Positions 9,108 through 18,029 of a stretch of DNA of 64,000 bases are shown here, piece after piece. Each line of letters starts with the position of its first letter. Positions within the stretch are counted from its first letter, which is position 1. The DNA is taken from NCBI GenBank assembly GCA_018335035.1, contig JAGXKT010000012.1, forward strand, positions 1-64,000, in the 5' to 3' direction. The position numbers and the translations under genes are program-made. The notes under the pieces are model-generated. The model saw only the letters and a program-made list of their open reading frames with translations, did not search any database and was not told the origin of the DNA. Origin of the DNA: Phycisphaerae bacterium. Lineage in GTDB: Bacteria > Planctomycetota > Phycisphaerae > SM23-33.

Positions 9108-9956
9108 ATGGGTCAGAAGGTTTCGCCAATCGGCTTTCGGACGGGCGTGACGATCGGCTGGAAAAGCCGCTGGTACGCTCCCAAGAGCAACTTCGGCGAG
9201 TTTCTCGTCGAGGACGAGAAGATCCGGCGGTTCATCGACCACCAGTTGAACCGGCAGCCGCCGTTCGCCGCCATCAGCAGTATCGACATCGAGCGGACGC
9301 GCGAGGACGTGCGGATCCACCTGCGGACCGCCCGGCCCGGTCTGGTGATCGGCCCGAAGGGCGCGGAGGTTGACCGCCTCCGCGGCGAGCTTGAGGAACT
9401 GACCAACCGGCGCGTGAACATCAACATCATCGAGGTCAAGAATCCGGATCTGGACGCCCAGCTCGTCGCCGAGGGCATCGCCGAGCAGCTTCGTCGGCGT
9501 GCGAGCTTCCGGCGGACGATTCGCCAGCGGGCGGACGCGGCGGTACAGGCCGGTGCCAGCGGCGTGAAGATTCAGGTCTCGGGCCGGCTGGGCGGAGCGG
9601 AGATGTGCCGCCAGGAGACGCAACTGAAGGGCTCGATTCCGTTGCACACGCTCGAGGCGGACGTGGACTACGGCTTCGTGCCGTGCTTCACGAAGTACGG
9701 GTCGATCGGCGTGAAGGTATGGATTTATCGCGGCATGTTCGCCGAGCAGCAGGCCGAAGAGGATGTCGCTCAGGAAAAGGCCAAGAGCCGCGCGCGGCGC
9801 CGTCGGCAGGACCGCACCCCGCAGCGCGGGCGGCGTCAAAGCCGGGAGGGGTCGGCGCCACAGGGTGCGGCGGCGCCCTCAGGGGCCGCGGCGACGCAAA
9901 CACCGACCCCCGAGAACGAAACGCCCCCGCAGGGCGAGCAGAGCGAGCAGGGCTGA
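9108..9956 (+). CDS. rpsC: 30S ribosomal protein S3 with low-complexity C-terminal tail
   Basis: S3 sits at the mRNA entry channel of the small subunit. The product is 282 residues from the ATG at 9108 (MGQKVSPIGFRTGV). The KH domain is present with its GPKGAEVDRLRGEL loop, and the C-terminal S3 domain ends at VWIYRG. After that comes a tail of about 60 residues: first a basic stretch (RARRRRQDRTPQRGRRQ), then an Ala/Pro/Thr/Glu-rich segment. Such tails vary between lineages and have no assigned function. Confidence 0.95.
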   Translation: MGQKVSPIGFRTGVTIGWKSRWYAPKSNFGEFLVEDEKIRRFIDHQLNRQPPFAAISSIDIERTREDVRIHLRTARPGLVIGPKGAEVDRLRGELEELTNRRVNINIIEVKNPDLDAQLVAEGIAEQLRRRASFRRTIRQRADAAVQAGASGVKIQVSGRLGGAEMCRQETQLKGSIPLHTLEADVDYGFVPCFTKYGSIGVKVWIYRGMFAEQQAEEDVAQEKAKSRARRRRQDRTPQRGRRQSREGSAPQGAAAPSGAAATQTPTPENETPPQGEQSEQG

Positions 9957-9959
9957 ATC

Positions 9960-10379
9960 ATGGCGTTGATGCCGAAACGCGTTAAGCACCGCAAACAGCA
10001 GCGCGGCAATGCCAAGGGCAACGCGACGCGCGGGCAGACCGTCTCCTTTGGCGACTTCGGGCTGCAGACCACGCAGATGGGCTGGATCACCGCGCGGCAG
10101 CTCGAAGCCGGGCGCGTCTCGGCGACGCACTACCTGCATCGCGAGGGGCGCGTCTACATTCGCGTCTTTCCGGACAAGCCGGCCAGTTCCACGCCGCTGG
10201 AGACGCGGATGGGCAAGGGCAAAGGCGAGACGAAGGACTGGGTCGCGGTGGTCAAGCCCGGGACGGTTCTGTTCGAGATCGGCGGAACGGATGAAGAGAC
10301 GGCCCGCAGTGCACTGCGGCTGATCGCGCACAAGATGCCGGTTCGTTGCCGCATGGTCGGTCGCCGGCCGGCAATCTAG
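9960..10379 (+). CDS. rplP: 50S ribosomal protein L16
   Basis: L16 helps position tRNA at the A and P sites. The 139-residue product has PKRVKHRKQQRG, FGDFGLQTTQMGWITARQLEA, VFPDKPASSTPLETRMGKGKG and AHKMPVR, all diagnostic. The ATG at 9960 lies 3 bases after rpsC. A second in-frame ATG (9969, MPKRVKHRK) is the alternative start and matches the usual family N-terminus slightly better. Confidence 0.95.
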   Translation: MALMPKRVKHRKQQRGNAKGNATRGQTVSFGDFGLQTTQMGWITARQLEAGRVSATHYLHREGRVYIRVFPDKPASSTPLETRMGKGKGETKDWVAVVKPGTVLFEIGGTDEETARSALRLIAHKMPVRCRMVGRRPAI

Positions 10380-10396
10380 CTTCGGGACGCTTTGGA

Positions 10397-10603
10397 ATGA
10401 AGATCAGCGAAGTACGTGAATTGACGGAAGAGGAACTTGCGACGGAGCTGGCGCGGCTACGGCGGCACCTGTTCGATCTGCGCAGCCAGGCCGTCACCGA
10501 AAAGCTCGAAGACCCGAGCATGCTTGTCGGCACGAAGCGCGACATCGCGCGCATCCTGACCGTGATGCGCCAGCGGGAGCTGGCGGAGGCCCGAGAAGCG
10601 TAG
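10397..10603 (+). CDS. rpmC: 50S ribosomal protein L29
   Basis: L29 lies beside the tunnel exit next to L23. The 68-residue product starts MKISEVRELTEEELATEL and has the long helical pair with LRRHLFDLRSQ and RDIARILTVMRQREL. The ATG at 10397 is used because the upstream in-frame codons overlap rplP and lack similarity. It lies between rplP and rpsQ. Confidence 0.94.
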   Translation: MKISEVRELTEEELATELARLRRHLFDLRSQAVTEKLEDPSMLVGTKRDIARILTVMRQRELAEAREA

Positions 10604-10620
10604 CGGAAGTGTGACGAATC

Positions 10621-10908
10621 ATGACAGAGGCGACGGAACAGAAACAGAAGCCCAAGGCGCGGCGAACACGCGTGGGCACGGTGGTGTCGGCTCGCGAAGA
10701 CAAGACGGCCCGAGTCGTTCTCCAGACGTTGGTCAAGCATCGGCAGTACGGCAAGTACATCCGAAAGCGGACCAAGCTGGCGGTCCACGACCCCCAGAAC
10801 CAGGCGCAGGAGGGCGACCAGGTGGAGATCGCCCCGTGCCGACCGCTGAGCAAGTCGAAGTCCTGGCGGCTGGTTCGCGTCGTTCGGACGCGAGAGATCG
10901 AGCGGTAA
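10621..10908 (+). CDS. rpsQ: 30S ribosomal protein S17
   Basis: S17 is a primary 16S rRNA-binding protein with an OB fold. The 95-residue product has [31 protein letters not shown] and [21 protein letters not shown], which are the family blocks. The N-terminal 15 residues are rich in Gln, Lys and Glu and are slightly longer than in E. coli. It closes the S10 operon block, and rplN follows. Confidence 0.95.
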   Translation: MTEATEQKQKPKARRTRVGTVVSAREDKTARVVLQTLVKHRQYGKYIRKRTKLAVHDPQNQAQEGDQVEIAPCRPLSKSKSWRLVRVVRTREIER

Positions 10909-10927
10909 GCGCGAGCGAGGTGGATCG

Positions 10928-11314
10928 GTGATTCAGCACGAAACACGCTTGAACGTGGCCGACAACACCGGTGCCCGCCAGGTGGCGTGCATCAAGGTGC
11001 TCGGCGGGTCGACGGCGCACAAGGGCTTCAAGCGCCGCACGGCGGACCTCGGCGACGTGATCGTCGCGTCCGTCAAGCGCGCCATGCCGGGCAGCGATGT
11101 CAAGGCCGGCGAGATCGTCCGTTGCGTGATTGTTCGGACGAAGTACCCGGTGCGGCGCAGCGACGGCAGCTACGTCCGGTTCGACAGCAACGCGGCCGTG
11201 ATTTTGGATAACGACGGCAACCCGCGGGGCACGCGGATTTTCGGCGCGGTGGCTCGCGAATTGAGAGAGCGAAACTACATGAAGATCGTGTCGTTGGCCT
11301 CGGAAGTGGTCTGA
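10928..11314 (+). CDS. rplN: 50S ribosomal protein L14
   Basis: L14 takes part in an inter-subunit bridge. The 128-residue product begins at a GTG (10928) with [17 protein letters not shown] and contains [26 protein letters not shown]-like [19 protein letters not shown] and [25 protein letters not shown] upstream supplies a weak ribosome site. It is the first gene of the classical spc block. Confidence 0.96.
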   Translation: MIQHETRLNVADNTGARQVACIKVLGGSTAHKGFKRRTADLGDVIVASVKRAMPGSDVKAGEIVRCVIVRTKYPVRRSDGSYVRFDSNAAVILDNDGNPRGTRIFGAVARELRERNYMKIVSLASEVV

Positions 11315-11338
11315 GGCGGCGCACGCGGCAGAAGGCAG

Positions 11339-11662
11339 ATGGCACGGCACGTACGAAAAGGCGACACGGTGATGGTCATCGCCGGAAACGACAAGGGTCG
11401 GACCGGCGAGGTGCTGCGCGTGGACCCGCGAGCGAACAAGGTTGTGGTCCAGGGCGTCAACCGCGTGTATCGGCACCTGCGCCCGTCCCGGCAGCACCCA
11501 CAGGGCGGGCGGATTCAGAAGGAGATGCCGATTGACCTGTCCAACGTGCTTCCGGTGGACCCGGAGACGAATCTGCCGACGCGCGTCGGGGTGCGGGCCA
11601 ATGAGGACGGCACGAAAGAACGGTACGCCAAGCGCTCAGGTGCGTCACTGGGCAAGGTCTGA
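11339..11662 (+). CDS. rplX: 50S ribosomal protein L24
   Basis: L24 is an assembly initiator of the large subunit. The 107-residue product has the KOW motif (RKGDTVMVIAGNDKGRTGEV) near the N-terminus and the conserved EMPIDLSNVLPVDP stretch. It follows rplN by 24 bases and precedes rplE. Confidence 0.95.
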   Translation: MARHVRKGDTVMVIAGNDKGRTGEVLRVDPRANKVVVQGVNRVYRHLRPSRQHPQGGRIQKEMPIDLSNVLPVDPETNLPTRVGVRANEDGTKERYAKRSGASLGKV

Positions 11663-11683
11663 GCGAGAGAGTAATTCGCTGCA

Positions 11684-12229
11684 ATGATTCCGCGACTTCA
11701 GGAAAAATACCGCAACGACGTAGCGCCGGCGCTTCAGGAGCGATTCGCCTACAAGAACGCTCTCCAGGTGCCGCGACTGTCGAAGATTACGGTCTCCATG
11801 GGCATCGGCGAGGCCCACAGCGAGGATGCGAAGCTCGAGGAGGCCCAGAAGCACCTGGCGCGCATCACCGGGCAGAAGCCGATCGTCACGCGCGCCCGGC
11901 GCGCCGTGAGCAACTTCAAGGTCCGCCGCGGCATGAAGGTCGGCCTGAAAGTGACGCTGCGGCGGTCGCGGATGTACGAGTTTCTCGATCGTCTGGTGAC
12001 GCTGGCGATCCCGCGCGTCAAGGACTTCCGCGGGCTGTCGGCGTCGAGCTTCGACGGGCGCGGATCGTACAACATGGGGCTGGTCGAGCAGTCAGTGTTC
12101 CCCGAGATTGATCCGAACTCGATCAGCCACACCCAAGGCATGAATATCGCGATCACGACGACGGCAAAGACCGACGAAGAAGCCCGTGAACTGCTGCGGC
12201 GGATGGGAATGCCGCTGCAGAGCGAGTAA
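11684..12229 (+). CDS. rplE: 50S ribosomal protein L5
   Basis: L5 binds 5S rRNA and forms an inter-subunit bridge. The 181-residue product has LQEKYRNDVAPALQERF, the P-site loop region VTRARRAVSNFKVRRGM, and the C-terminal FPEIDPNSISHTQGMNIAI. Its length and position between rplX and rpsN are standard. Confidence 0.96.
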   Translation: MIPRLQEKYRNDVAPALQERFAYKNALQVPRLSKITVSMGIGEAHSEDAKLEEAQKHLARITGQKPIVTRARRAVSNFKVRRGMKVGLKVTLRRSRMYEFLDRLVTLAIPRVKDFRGLSASSFDGRGSYNMGLVEQSVFPEIDPNSISHTQGMNIAITTTAKTDEEARELLRRMGMPLQSE

Positions 12230-12247
12230 CGAGAGGACCGCGAGCGA

Positions 12248-12433
12248 ATGGCAACCAAGGCGCAAGTGGCAAAGGCCAAGAGACCTCCGAAGTTCGCGAC
12301 GCGAAAGGTGCGGCGATGCGAACTGTGCGGGCGCCAGCGCGCCGTATACCGCAAGTTCCGTATCTGCCGGATTTGCCTGCGGATGCTGGCCAACCAGGGC
12401 AAGATCCCCGGGATGCGAAAGGCAAGCTGGTAG
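12248..12433 (+). CDS. rpsN: 30S ribosomal protein S14, zinc type
   Basis: S14 is a head protein of the small subunit. This is the short zinc-binding (type Z) form: 61 residues with two CxxC pairs (CELC and CRIC), ending in GMRKASW. A genome with this form does not need the longer zinc-independent paralogue, though that may exist elsewhere. It keeps its usual place between rplE and rpsH. Confidence 0.96.
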   Translation: MATKAQVAKAKRPPKFATRKVRRCELCGRQRAVYRKFRICRICLRMLANQGKIPGMRKASW

Positions 12434-12445
12434 CGAGGTGCCCCG

Positions 12446-12844
12446 ATGAGTCTGTCTGATCCGATTGCCGATATGCTCACCCGCGTGCGGAACGCCGCGC
12501 GGAATCACAGCGAGGCCGTCAACGTCAAGGCCTCCAAGATCTGCGAAGGCGTCTGTCGCGTCCTTAAGGAAGAAGGGTACATCAGCGACTACCAGCGCAT
12601 TGACGAGGGATGTCAGGGCGCGATTCGCGTGTACTTGAAATACGGCCGTGGCGGCGAGGACGTCATCACGGAGCTGAAGCGTGTCAGCCGCCCCGCCTTG
12701 CGGCGGTATGCGGGAGCGGACGATCTGCCGCGTCCGCTGAACGGAATGGGTATTTCGATCGTCTCAACCTCGGCCGGCGTGCTGAGCGACCGCCAGTGCC
12801 GCGACAAGCACGTCGGCGGCGAGGTGCTCTGCACGGTCTGCTGA
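12446..12844 (+). CDS. rpsH: 30S ribosomal protein S8
   Basis: S8 is a primary 16S rRNA binder and, in E. coli, the repressor of the spc operon. The 132-residue product begins MSLSDPIADMLTRVRNA and ends in the conserved GISIVSTSAGVLSDRQCRDKHVGGEVLC, a family signature with an extra cysteine-rich finish. It lies between rpsN and rplF. Confidence 0.96.
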   Translation: MSLSDPIADMLTRVRNAARNHSEAVNVKASKICEGVCRVLKEEGYISDYQRIDEGCQGAIRVYLKYGRGGEDVITELKRVSRPALRRYAGADDLPRPLNGMGISIVSTSAGVLSDRQCRDKHVGGEVLCTVC

Positions 12845-12860
12845 ATGTAGGTGAAGCACG

Positions 12861-13439
12861 ATGTCGCGTATAGGAATCAAGCCGATCCCCATCGCCGACG
12901 GCGTCACGGTTACGCTCAGTGGGCATTCGATCTCGGTCGAAGGCCCCGTAGGCAAACTGAACTGGGCGTTTCGCGAGGAGATGACCGTCGAGGTGAACGA
13001 GGCCGACAAGCAGATCGTTGTCCGGCGGCCGGATGACAGTCGCCTGATGCGCAGCTTGCACGGCATGACGCGCAGCATTATCGCGAACATGGTTTCGGGA
13101 TGCGCTCAGGGATTCACCAAGGCGCTGGAGGTGTACGGCGTCGGCTACGGCGCGCAGGTGCAGGGGCGAACGCTCTCGATCACCTGCGGGCGCAGCCATC
13201 CGGTGGCGCTGGCGATCCCCGACGGACTCGACGTGGAGGTCCAGACGCCGCAGGCGCGTGGCGATACGCAGCCGGCTCGCTTCACGATTCGCGGAGCGGA
13301 CAAGCAGGCGGTGGGCGAGTTCGCCGCTCGTGCGCGGCGCGTGCGTCCGCCCGAGCCGTACAAGGGCAAGGGCGTTCGCTACGCCGGAGAGTACGTGCGT
13401 CGGAAGGTCGGAAAGGCCTTTGCCGGCGGAGCGGCGTAA
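12861..13439 (+). CDS. rplF: 50S ribosomal protein L6
   Basis: L6 lies near the factor-binding site. The 192-residue product has two similar domains, with SRIGIKPIPIADGVTV at the N-terminus and the C-terminal signature RPPEPYKGKGVRYAGE. A short alanine-glycine finish follows. It sits between rpsH and rplR as in all spc operons. Confidence 0.96.
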   Translation: MSRIGIKPIPIADGVTVTLSGHSISVEGPVGKLNWAFREEMTVEVNEADKQIVVRRPDDSRLMRSLHGMTRSIIANMVSGCAQGFTKALEVYGVGYGAQVQGRTLSITCGRSHPVALAIPDGLDVEVQTPQARGDTQPARFTIRGADKQAVGEFAARARRVRPPEPYKGKGVRYAGEYVRRKVGKAFAGGAA

Positions 13440-13472
13440 GACGGTCTGTACGAACCGACAGGACGTGGAACG

Positions 13473-13838
13473 ATGAAAGCAGCCAAGCATAAGACCCTGC
13501 GGCGGCAACGGCGAAAACGCCGGGTGCGGAAGCGCGTCACGGGCACGCCCGGGCGCCCCCGTCTGACGGTCTTCCGCAGCCACAAGAATATCTACGCACA
13601 GATCGTGGACGACACGCTCGGGCAGACGCTCGTGGCGGCCTCGTCCCGCGAGAAACCATTGCGCGACAAGGGCTTTGGCGGCAACGCGGCTGCGGCCAAA
13701 GCGGTCGGCGAGGCGCTGGCCAGCAAAGCTGACCAGGCCGGCATCCAGGAAGTCGTCTTCGACCGCAACGGGTATCCGTACCACGGGCGGGTCAAGGAAC
13801 TGGCCGAGGCGGCCCGCGCCAGCGGGTTGAAGTTCTAG
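13473..13838 (+). CDS. rplR: 50S ribosomal protein L18
   Basis: L18 binds 5S rRNA. The 121-residue product has a basic N-terminus ([20 protein letters not shown]), the [17 protein letters not shown] strand pair, and the ending [20 protein letters not shown], the family signature. It is positioned between rplF and rpsE. Confidence 0.95.
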   Translation: MKAAKHKTLRRQRRKRRVRKRVTGTPGRPRLTVFRSHKNIYAQIVDDTLGQTLVAASSREKPLRDKGFGGNAAAAKAVGEALASKADQAGIQEVVFDRNGYPYHGRVKELAEAARASGLKF

Positions 13839-13873
13839 GCGTCGTAACAAGGCGCGTACAGGAGCGAAGTATC

Positions 13874-14386
13874 GTGGCAAAGCAACACAGACGCAGAGGC
13901 AGGGCCGCTGACGCCCTCGAGGAAGCAGGTCTGCAGGAAAACGTCGTGCAGATCTATCGCTGCTCGAAGGTGGTCAAGGGCGGCCGGCGATTCAGCTTTG
14001 CTGCTCTCGTCGTCGTGGGCGACGCCAACGGCAAAGTGGGCATGGGCTACGGGAAGGCCAACGAGGTGCCCTTGGCGGTTGACAAGGGCATCGTCGAAGC
14101 CAGGAAGACGATGGAGCCGGTCAGTCTTGACGGACGGACCATTCCGCATGCCGTGCTCGGCCGGTGCGGCGCGTCGCGCGTCAAGCTCGTGCCGGCGTCG
14201 GAGGGCACCGGCGTGATCGCCGGCAAGAAACTCCGCCCGCTGTTGGAGCTTGCCGGCATCCACGACGTGCTGACCAAGGCCCATGGATCGACGTCGCCGA
14301 AGAACCTCATCAAGGCCGGTCTGGACGCGTTGCGGAAGCTGCGTTCGGTGGAACAGGTTTCGGAGTTGCGCGGAGTCGAATTGTAA
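13874..14386 (+). CDS. rpsE: 30S ribosomal protein S5
   Basis: S5 is at the mRNA entry and affects decoding accuracy. The 170-residue product starts at a GTG (13874) and has VVKGGRRFSFAALVVVGD, GMGYGKANEVPLAV and the C-terminal GSTSPKNLIKAGLDAL. Its TAA overlaps the rplO ATG by one base (TAATG). L30 (rpmD), which often lies between rpsE and rplO, is missing here. Confidence 0.96.
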   Translation: MAKQHRRRGRAADALEEAGLQENVVQIYRCSKVVKGGRRFSFAALVVVGDANGKVGMGYGKANEVPLAVDKGIVEARKTMEPVSLDGRTIPHAVLGRCGASRVKLVPASEGTGVIAGKKLRPLLELAGIHDVLTKAHGSTSPKNLIKAGLDALRKLRSVEQVSELRGVEL

Positions 14387-14829
14387 TGAAGCTTGACGAG
14401 ATTCTCAGCACGGCCGGGCGCAACAAGCGCCGTCGGCGCGTCGGTCGCGGCGACGGGTCCGGAAATGGAAAGACCTGCGGGCGCGGGCACAAGGGCTACG
14501 GCTCTCGCGCGGGCGCCAAAAGGCAGTTCGGCTTCGAGGGCGGGCAGACGCCCGCGCTGGCGCGCATGCCGAAGCGCGGGTTTTCGAATGCCCGCTTCCG
14601 TCGCCGTTTCCAGATCGTCAACGTCGCGTCGCTTGAGGCATTTGAAGCCGGGCAGCGCGTCGACGCGGCGGCCCTGGCTGCCGCCGGGCTGATCGACGAC
14701 GCCGACAAACCCGTCAAGATTCTCGCCAACGGCGAGATCAGCAAGAAGCTGGCGGTTGTGGCAACGGCGTTCACGGCCGCCGCTGTCAAGAAAATCGAGG
14801 ACGCCGGCGGGTCGACGGAGCAGTCCTAG
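14386..14829 (+). CDS. rplO: 50S ribosomal protein L15
   Basis: L15 is a large-subunit core protein. The 147-residue product from the ATG at 14386 has the glycine-rich start RVGRGDGSGNGKTCGRGHKG and FEGGQTPALARMPKRGF. The ATG overlaps the rpsE stop by one base, so the pair is probably translationally coupled. secY follows after 21 bases. Confidence 0.95.
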   Translation: MKLDEILSTAGRNKRRRRVGRGDGSGNGKTCGRGHKGYGSRAGAKRQFGFEGGQTPALARMPKRGFSNARFRRRFQIVNVASLEAFEAGQRVDAAALAAAGLIDDADKPVKILANGEISKKLAVVATAFTAAAVKKIEDAGGSTEQS

Positions 14830-14850
14830 AGGTTCAAGCGGGTACCAGCG

Positions 14851-16413
14851 ATGATGTTCAGGATTTTCAGATTCGCAGTGGGAGTGGTTCTGGCCGCGGT
14901 AGCGGCCTGGCTGATCTCACGGGGCGCGGTGGGCCTGGCCGGGCAGCTCGGTCAGCCCCTGCGTGTCGCTGCGCTGGTCTCGCCCATTACGAACATCGCC
15001 GGCGGCCTGGTGGTCCTGTGGCTGTATTGGTTCGCCCTCTGGACGGATTCCCGCATTCACCGCGTGATGGAGAACATCTTCTCCGTCCCGGAGCTCATGC
15101 GCAAGCTGGCGTTTACCGTCGGGCTGCTGTGCATCTATCGCATTGGTTTCCACGTGCCGCTGCCCGGGCTGGACCAGCATGAGATCGGCGAGTGGGCCAA
15201 AGCCGCTGAGAGCGGCATCTTCGGCCAGGCGATGAGCTACTTCAGCTTGTTCACCGGAGGCAGCTTGGGCAAGTCCACGCTCTTCGGGCTTGGCATCATG
15301 CCGTACATCTCGGCATCGATTATTTTCCAGTTGCTGACCACCGTGGTCCCCGCGCTGGAGCGCCTCCAGAAGGAAGGTCCCGCCGGCCGGAAGAAAATCC
15401 AGGAATACACCCGCTACGCCACGGTGTTTCTGTGTCTGGTCCAGGCGATGTTCTGGGTCAAGTTCATGCGGTCCCAGGGCTTGCTCTATCCGCGTTACAC
15501 CAACTCCGCCCTCATCTACGTCATGTGCGTCGTCGGGCTGACGGCCGGGACGATTTTCCTGATGTGGTTGGGCGAGCAGATTGACGAATACGGCATCGGC
15601 AACGGGATCAGTCTGATCATCATGGCCGGCATCCTCGCCCGGTTGCCCAATGCGATCGGCCAGCTGTCGGGCACGACCAGCTTGACGCTGATGGGGCAGC
15701 AAGGTCAGTTGGGGATACTCCACGTTCTGTTCCTGCTGGGCGCGTTTGTGTTCGTGGTGGCCGGGGCGATTCTCATCACGCAGGCCCAGCGGCGGATTCC
15801 CATTCAGCAGGCCAAGCACACGCGCGGCCGGCGGGTCTATGGCGGACAGCGTCAGTATCTGCCGCTTCGTGTCAATCACGGCGGCGTGATGCCGATCATC
15901 TTCGCCTCGTCGTTGATGATCTTCCCCAACGTGCTGTTCGGCTGGCTCTCGAAGGTCTGGCGGAACGAATTTACGACGACGCTTCAGGGCGCGTTCCAGA
16001 TGGGCAGCTACGCCTACGTGGTTGCGTATATCGGCCTGATCTTCTTCTTTGCCTACTTCTGGACGACGGTACAGTTCCGGCCGAAGGACATGGCCGAGCA
16101 GCTTCGCGACCACGGAAGCTTCATTCCGGGTCTGCGCCCGGGCAAGCGGACGGCAGATTACCTCGAGCGCGTCATGGAGCGGATTACCTATTGCGGCGCT
16201 GCGTTCCTCGCGGCAATCGCGGTGATCCCGAGCGTGGTGAACAGCAAGCTGGGCATCCCGTTCGCGGCGGCGAATTACCTCGGCGGGACCGGACTGCTGA
16301 TTATGGTTTCGGTGGCGCTGGATCTCGTCCAGCGCATCGAGGCGAACCTCGTGATGCGGAACTACGGCGGCTTCCTGGGCGGAAGCTCACGGATCAAGGG
16401 AGCATACGGTTGA
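14851..16413 (+). CDS. secY: Protein translocase subunit SecY with extra N-terminal membrane segment
   Basis: SecY is the channel of the Sec protein translocase in the inner membrane. The body is canonical: IFSVPELMRKLAFTVGLL, a plug region after TM1, GIMPYISASIIFQLL, and a C-terminal GGFLGGSSRIKGAYG. The 520-residue product is longer than the usual 430-440 because about 72 residues precede the normal start. They hold two hydrophobic stretches (about residues 5-30 and 42-64). A start at the internal ATG (15067, MENIFSVPEL) would give a standard SecY but leave a 237-base gap after rplO. The first start fits operon spacing (21 bases), so I prefer it. Confidence 0.93.
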   Translation: MMFRIFRFAVGVVLAAVAAWLISRGAVGLAGQLGQPLRVAALVSPITNIAGGLVVLWLYWFALWTDSRIHRVMENIFSVPELMRKLAFTVGLLCIYRIGFHVPLPGLDQHEIGEWAKAAESGIFGQAMSYFSLFTGGSLGKSTLFGLGIMPYISASIIFQLLTTVVPALERLQKEGPAGRKKIQEYTRYATVFLCLVQAMFWVKFMRSQGLLYPRYTNSALIYVMCVVGLTAGTIFLMWLGEQIDEYGIGNGISLIIMAGILARLPNAIGQLSGTTSLTLMGQQGQLGILHVLFLLGAFVFVVAGAILITQAQRRIPIQQAKHTRGRRVYGGQRQYLPLRVNHGGVMPIIFASSLMIFPNVLFGWLSKVWRNEFTTTLQGAFQMGSYAYVVAYIGLIFFFAYFWTTVQFRPKDMAEQLRDHGSFIPGLRPGKRTADYLERVMERITYCGAAFLAAIAVIPSVVNSKLGIPFAAANYLGGTGLLIMVSVALDLVQRIEANLVMRNYGGFLGGSSRIKGAYG

Positions 16414-17075
16414 GAATCGTTTTGATGGGACCTCCCGGCGCCGGCAAGGGCACGCAGGCCAAACGCCTCGTCGAGGCATTCGGCATGGCGCACCTGTCCA
16501 GCGGCGATATCTTCCGCGCTGAGCGTGCGTCCGGATCGGCGTTGGGCGAGAAGCTCGCCGGCTACATGGACGCAGGCGAACTCGTTCCGGACGAGCTGGT
16601 GGTGGAGATCATGGCCAAGGCCGTCCAGGACAACGACGGCCCGACCGGGCTCATGCTCGATGGTTTCCCGCGCACGGTCGCCCAGGCCGAGGCGCTGGAC
16701 GAGCAACTGGCGTCGGCCAAGCGACCGCTGGATGCCGTGGTGGTCATTCGGGCGTCGGACGCGGTCGTGGTGGAGCGCATCACCGGGCGGCGCAGTTGCC
16801 CGGAGTGCGGCAAGCTTTATCACATGACGTTCATGCCGCCGGCCGACGACAGCGTCTGTGACGACTGCGGCGTGGCGTTGACGCAGCGCGAGGACGATAC
16901 CGAAGACGTCGTCCGCCAACGCCTGGCGGCGTATCGTCAGCAGACCGAGCCGGTCGTGGACTACTATCGGCGCCGCGGGGAGGCGGAGTTGATCGAGATC
17001 GACGGCGACAAAGCGCCGGACGACGTTAGTCAAGACATCACGGCGGCCCTGAATAACCTGCCCCTGGGAAGGTAG
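16410..17075 (+). CDS. adk: Adenylate kinase
   Basis: Adenylate kinase converts AMP and ATP to two ADP in the cytoplasm. The 221-residue product starts at a TTG (16410) overlapping the secY TGA (TTGA). A later ATG would cut off the first beta strand before the P-loop GPPGAGKGTQ. The motifs DGFPRT and the long-type LID are present. The LID has four cysteines (CPEC and CDDC), so this is a zinc-binding form, followed by the RxxDT-like REDDTEDVVRQRL helix. Its position secY-adk-map is common. Confidence 0.96.
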   Translation: MRIVLMGPPGAGKGTQAKRLVEAFGMAHLSSGDIFRAERASGSALGEKLAGYMDAGELVPDELVVEIMAKAVQDNDGPTGLMLDGFPRTVAQAEALDEQLASAKRPLDAVVVIRASDAVVVERITGRRSCPECGKLYHMTFMPPADDSVCDDCGVALTQREDDTEDVVRQRLAAYRQQTEPVVDYYRRRGEAELIEIDGDKAPDDVSQDITAALNNLPLGR

Positions 17076-17083
17076 CCGCCTGG

Positions 17084-17857
17084 ATGGCGATTACGCTTAA
17101 GAAAGACGAGCAGATAGATCAGATGCGGCGGGCGGGGCGAATCGTCCGTCAGGTCCTTGACCGCATGGGCGAGCTGGCCGCACCCGGCGTGACAACGCAG
17201 GAGTTGGATGCCGAGGCGGAGCGGATCTGCGCCGCCGCGGGAGGAGCATGCCTGTTCAAGGGCGTGCCGGGCCGCGGCGGGGCCGGACCGTTTCCCGGGA
17301 ATATTTGTGCCTCCATTAACGAGGAGGTCGTCCACGGGATTCCGTCGAGCCGGGCGCTTCGCGACGGCGACGTGATCGGCATCGACTTCGGCGTGAACGT
17401 GGACGGCTGGTGCGGCGACGCGGCCGAGACGTTCGTCGTCGGAACGGTGGACGAGCGCGTTCAGCGGTTGGTTTCGGTAACGCGAAATGCGCTGGCGATG
17501 GTGATCGAGATGGTCCGGCCGGGACGGTTATGGTCGGAAATTGTCGGTCCGATGCAGAGCTATATCGAGTCCGAGGGCTTCGCGGTGGTTCGCGAGTTCG
17601 TCGGTCACGGTATCGGGTCGCGTATGTGGGAAGACCCGAAGGTGCCGAATTACGTTTCGCGCGAATTGCTGGCGCGCGATATCGAATTGCGTGAAGGAAT
17701 GACATTCGCCGTCGAGCCGATGGTGAACCTTGGCCTGGCTGCGGTTGAGTACGCGGACGACGGGTGGACGGTCGTAACCCGCGACCGGCTGCCGTCGGCG
17801 CACTTTGAGCATACGCTGGCCGTGACGGCCGGTGGCGTGGACGTGTTGACGAGCTGA
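17084..17857 (+). CDS. map: Methionine aminopeptidase, type I
   Basis: This enzyme removes the N-terminal methionine from nascent proteins. The 257-residue product has all five metal ligands of the pita-bread fold: Asp in IDFGV, Asp in GDAAET, His in GHGIG, Glu in VEPM and Glu in HFEHT. It lies 8 bases after adk and just before rpmJ, a typical arrangement. infA, often found here, is absent. Confidence 0.96.
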   Translation: MAITLKKDEQIDQMRRAGRIVRQVLDRMGELAAPGVTTQELDAEAERICAAAGGACLFKGVPGRGGAGPFPGNICASINEEVVHGIPSSRALRDGDVIGIDFGVNVDGWCGDAAETFVVGTVDERVQRLVSVTRNALAMVIEMVRPGRLWSEIVGPMQSYIESEGFAVVREFVGHGIGSRMWEDPKVPNYVSRELLARDIELREGMTFAVEPMVNLGLAAVEYADDGWTVVTRDRLPSAHFEHTLAVTAGGVDVLTS

Positions 17858-17894
17858 CGCCGGCCCGACGGGCCGGGCGGAAACAGGTGCTGCC

Positions 17895-18008
17895 ATGAAG
17901 GTACGGGCCTCAGTAAAGCGGATTTGCGAAAATTGCAAGATCATACGGCGCAAGGGCGTCGTGCGGGTGATCTGCACGAACCCGAAACACAAGCAGCGGC
18001 AGAAGTAG
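17895..18008 (+). CDS. rpmJ: 50S ribosomal protein L36
   Basis: L36 is a tiny zinc-ribbon protein of the large subunit. The 37-residue product begins [15 protein letters not shown] and ends in NPKHKQRQK. Cys11, Cys14, Cys27 and His32 form the C+ type zinc site. GGTGCTGCC precedes the ATG. It lies between map and rpsM, the standard place. Confidence 0.95.
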   Translation: MKVRASVKRICENCKIIRRKGVVRVICTNPKHKQRQK

Positions 18009-18029
18009 CCCGTTGCAGGAGTAAGCGGT

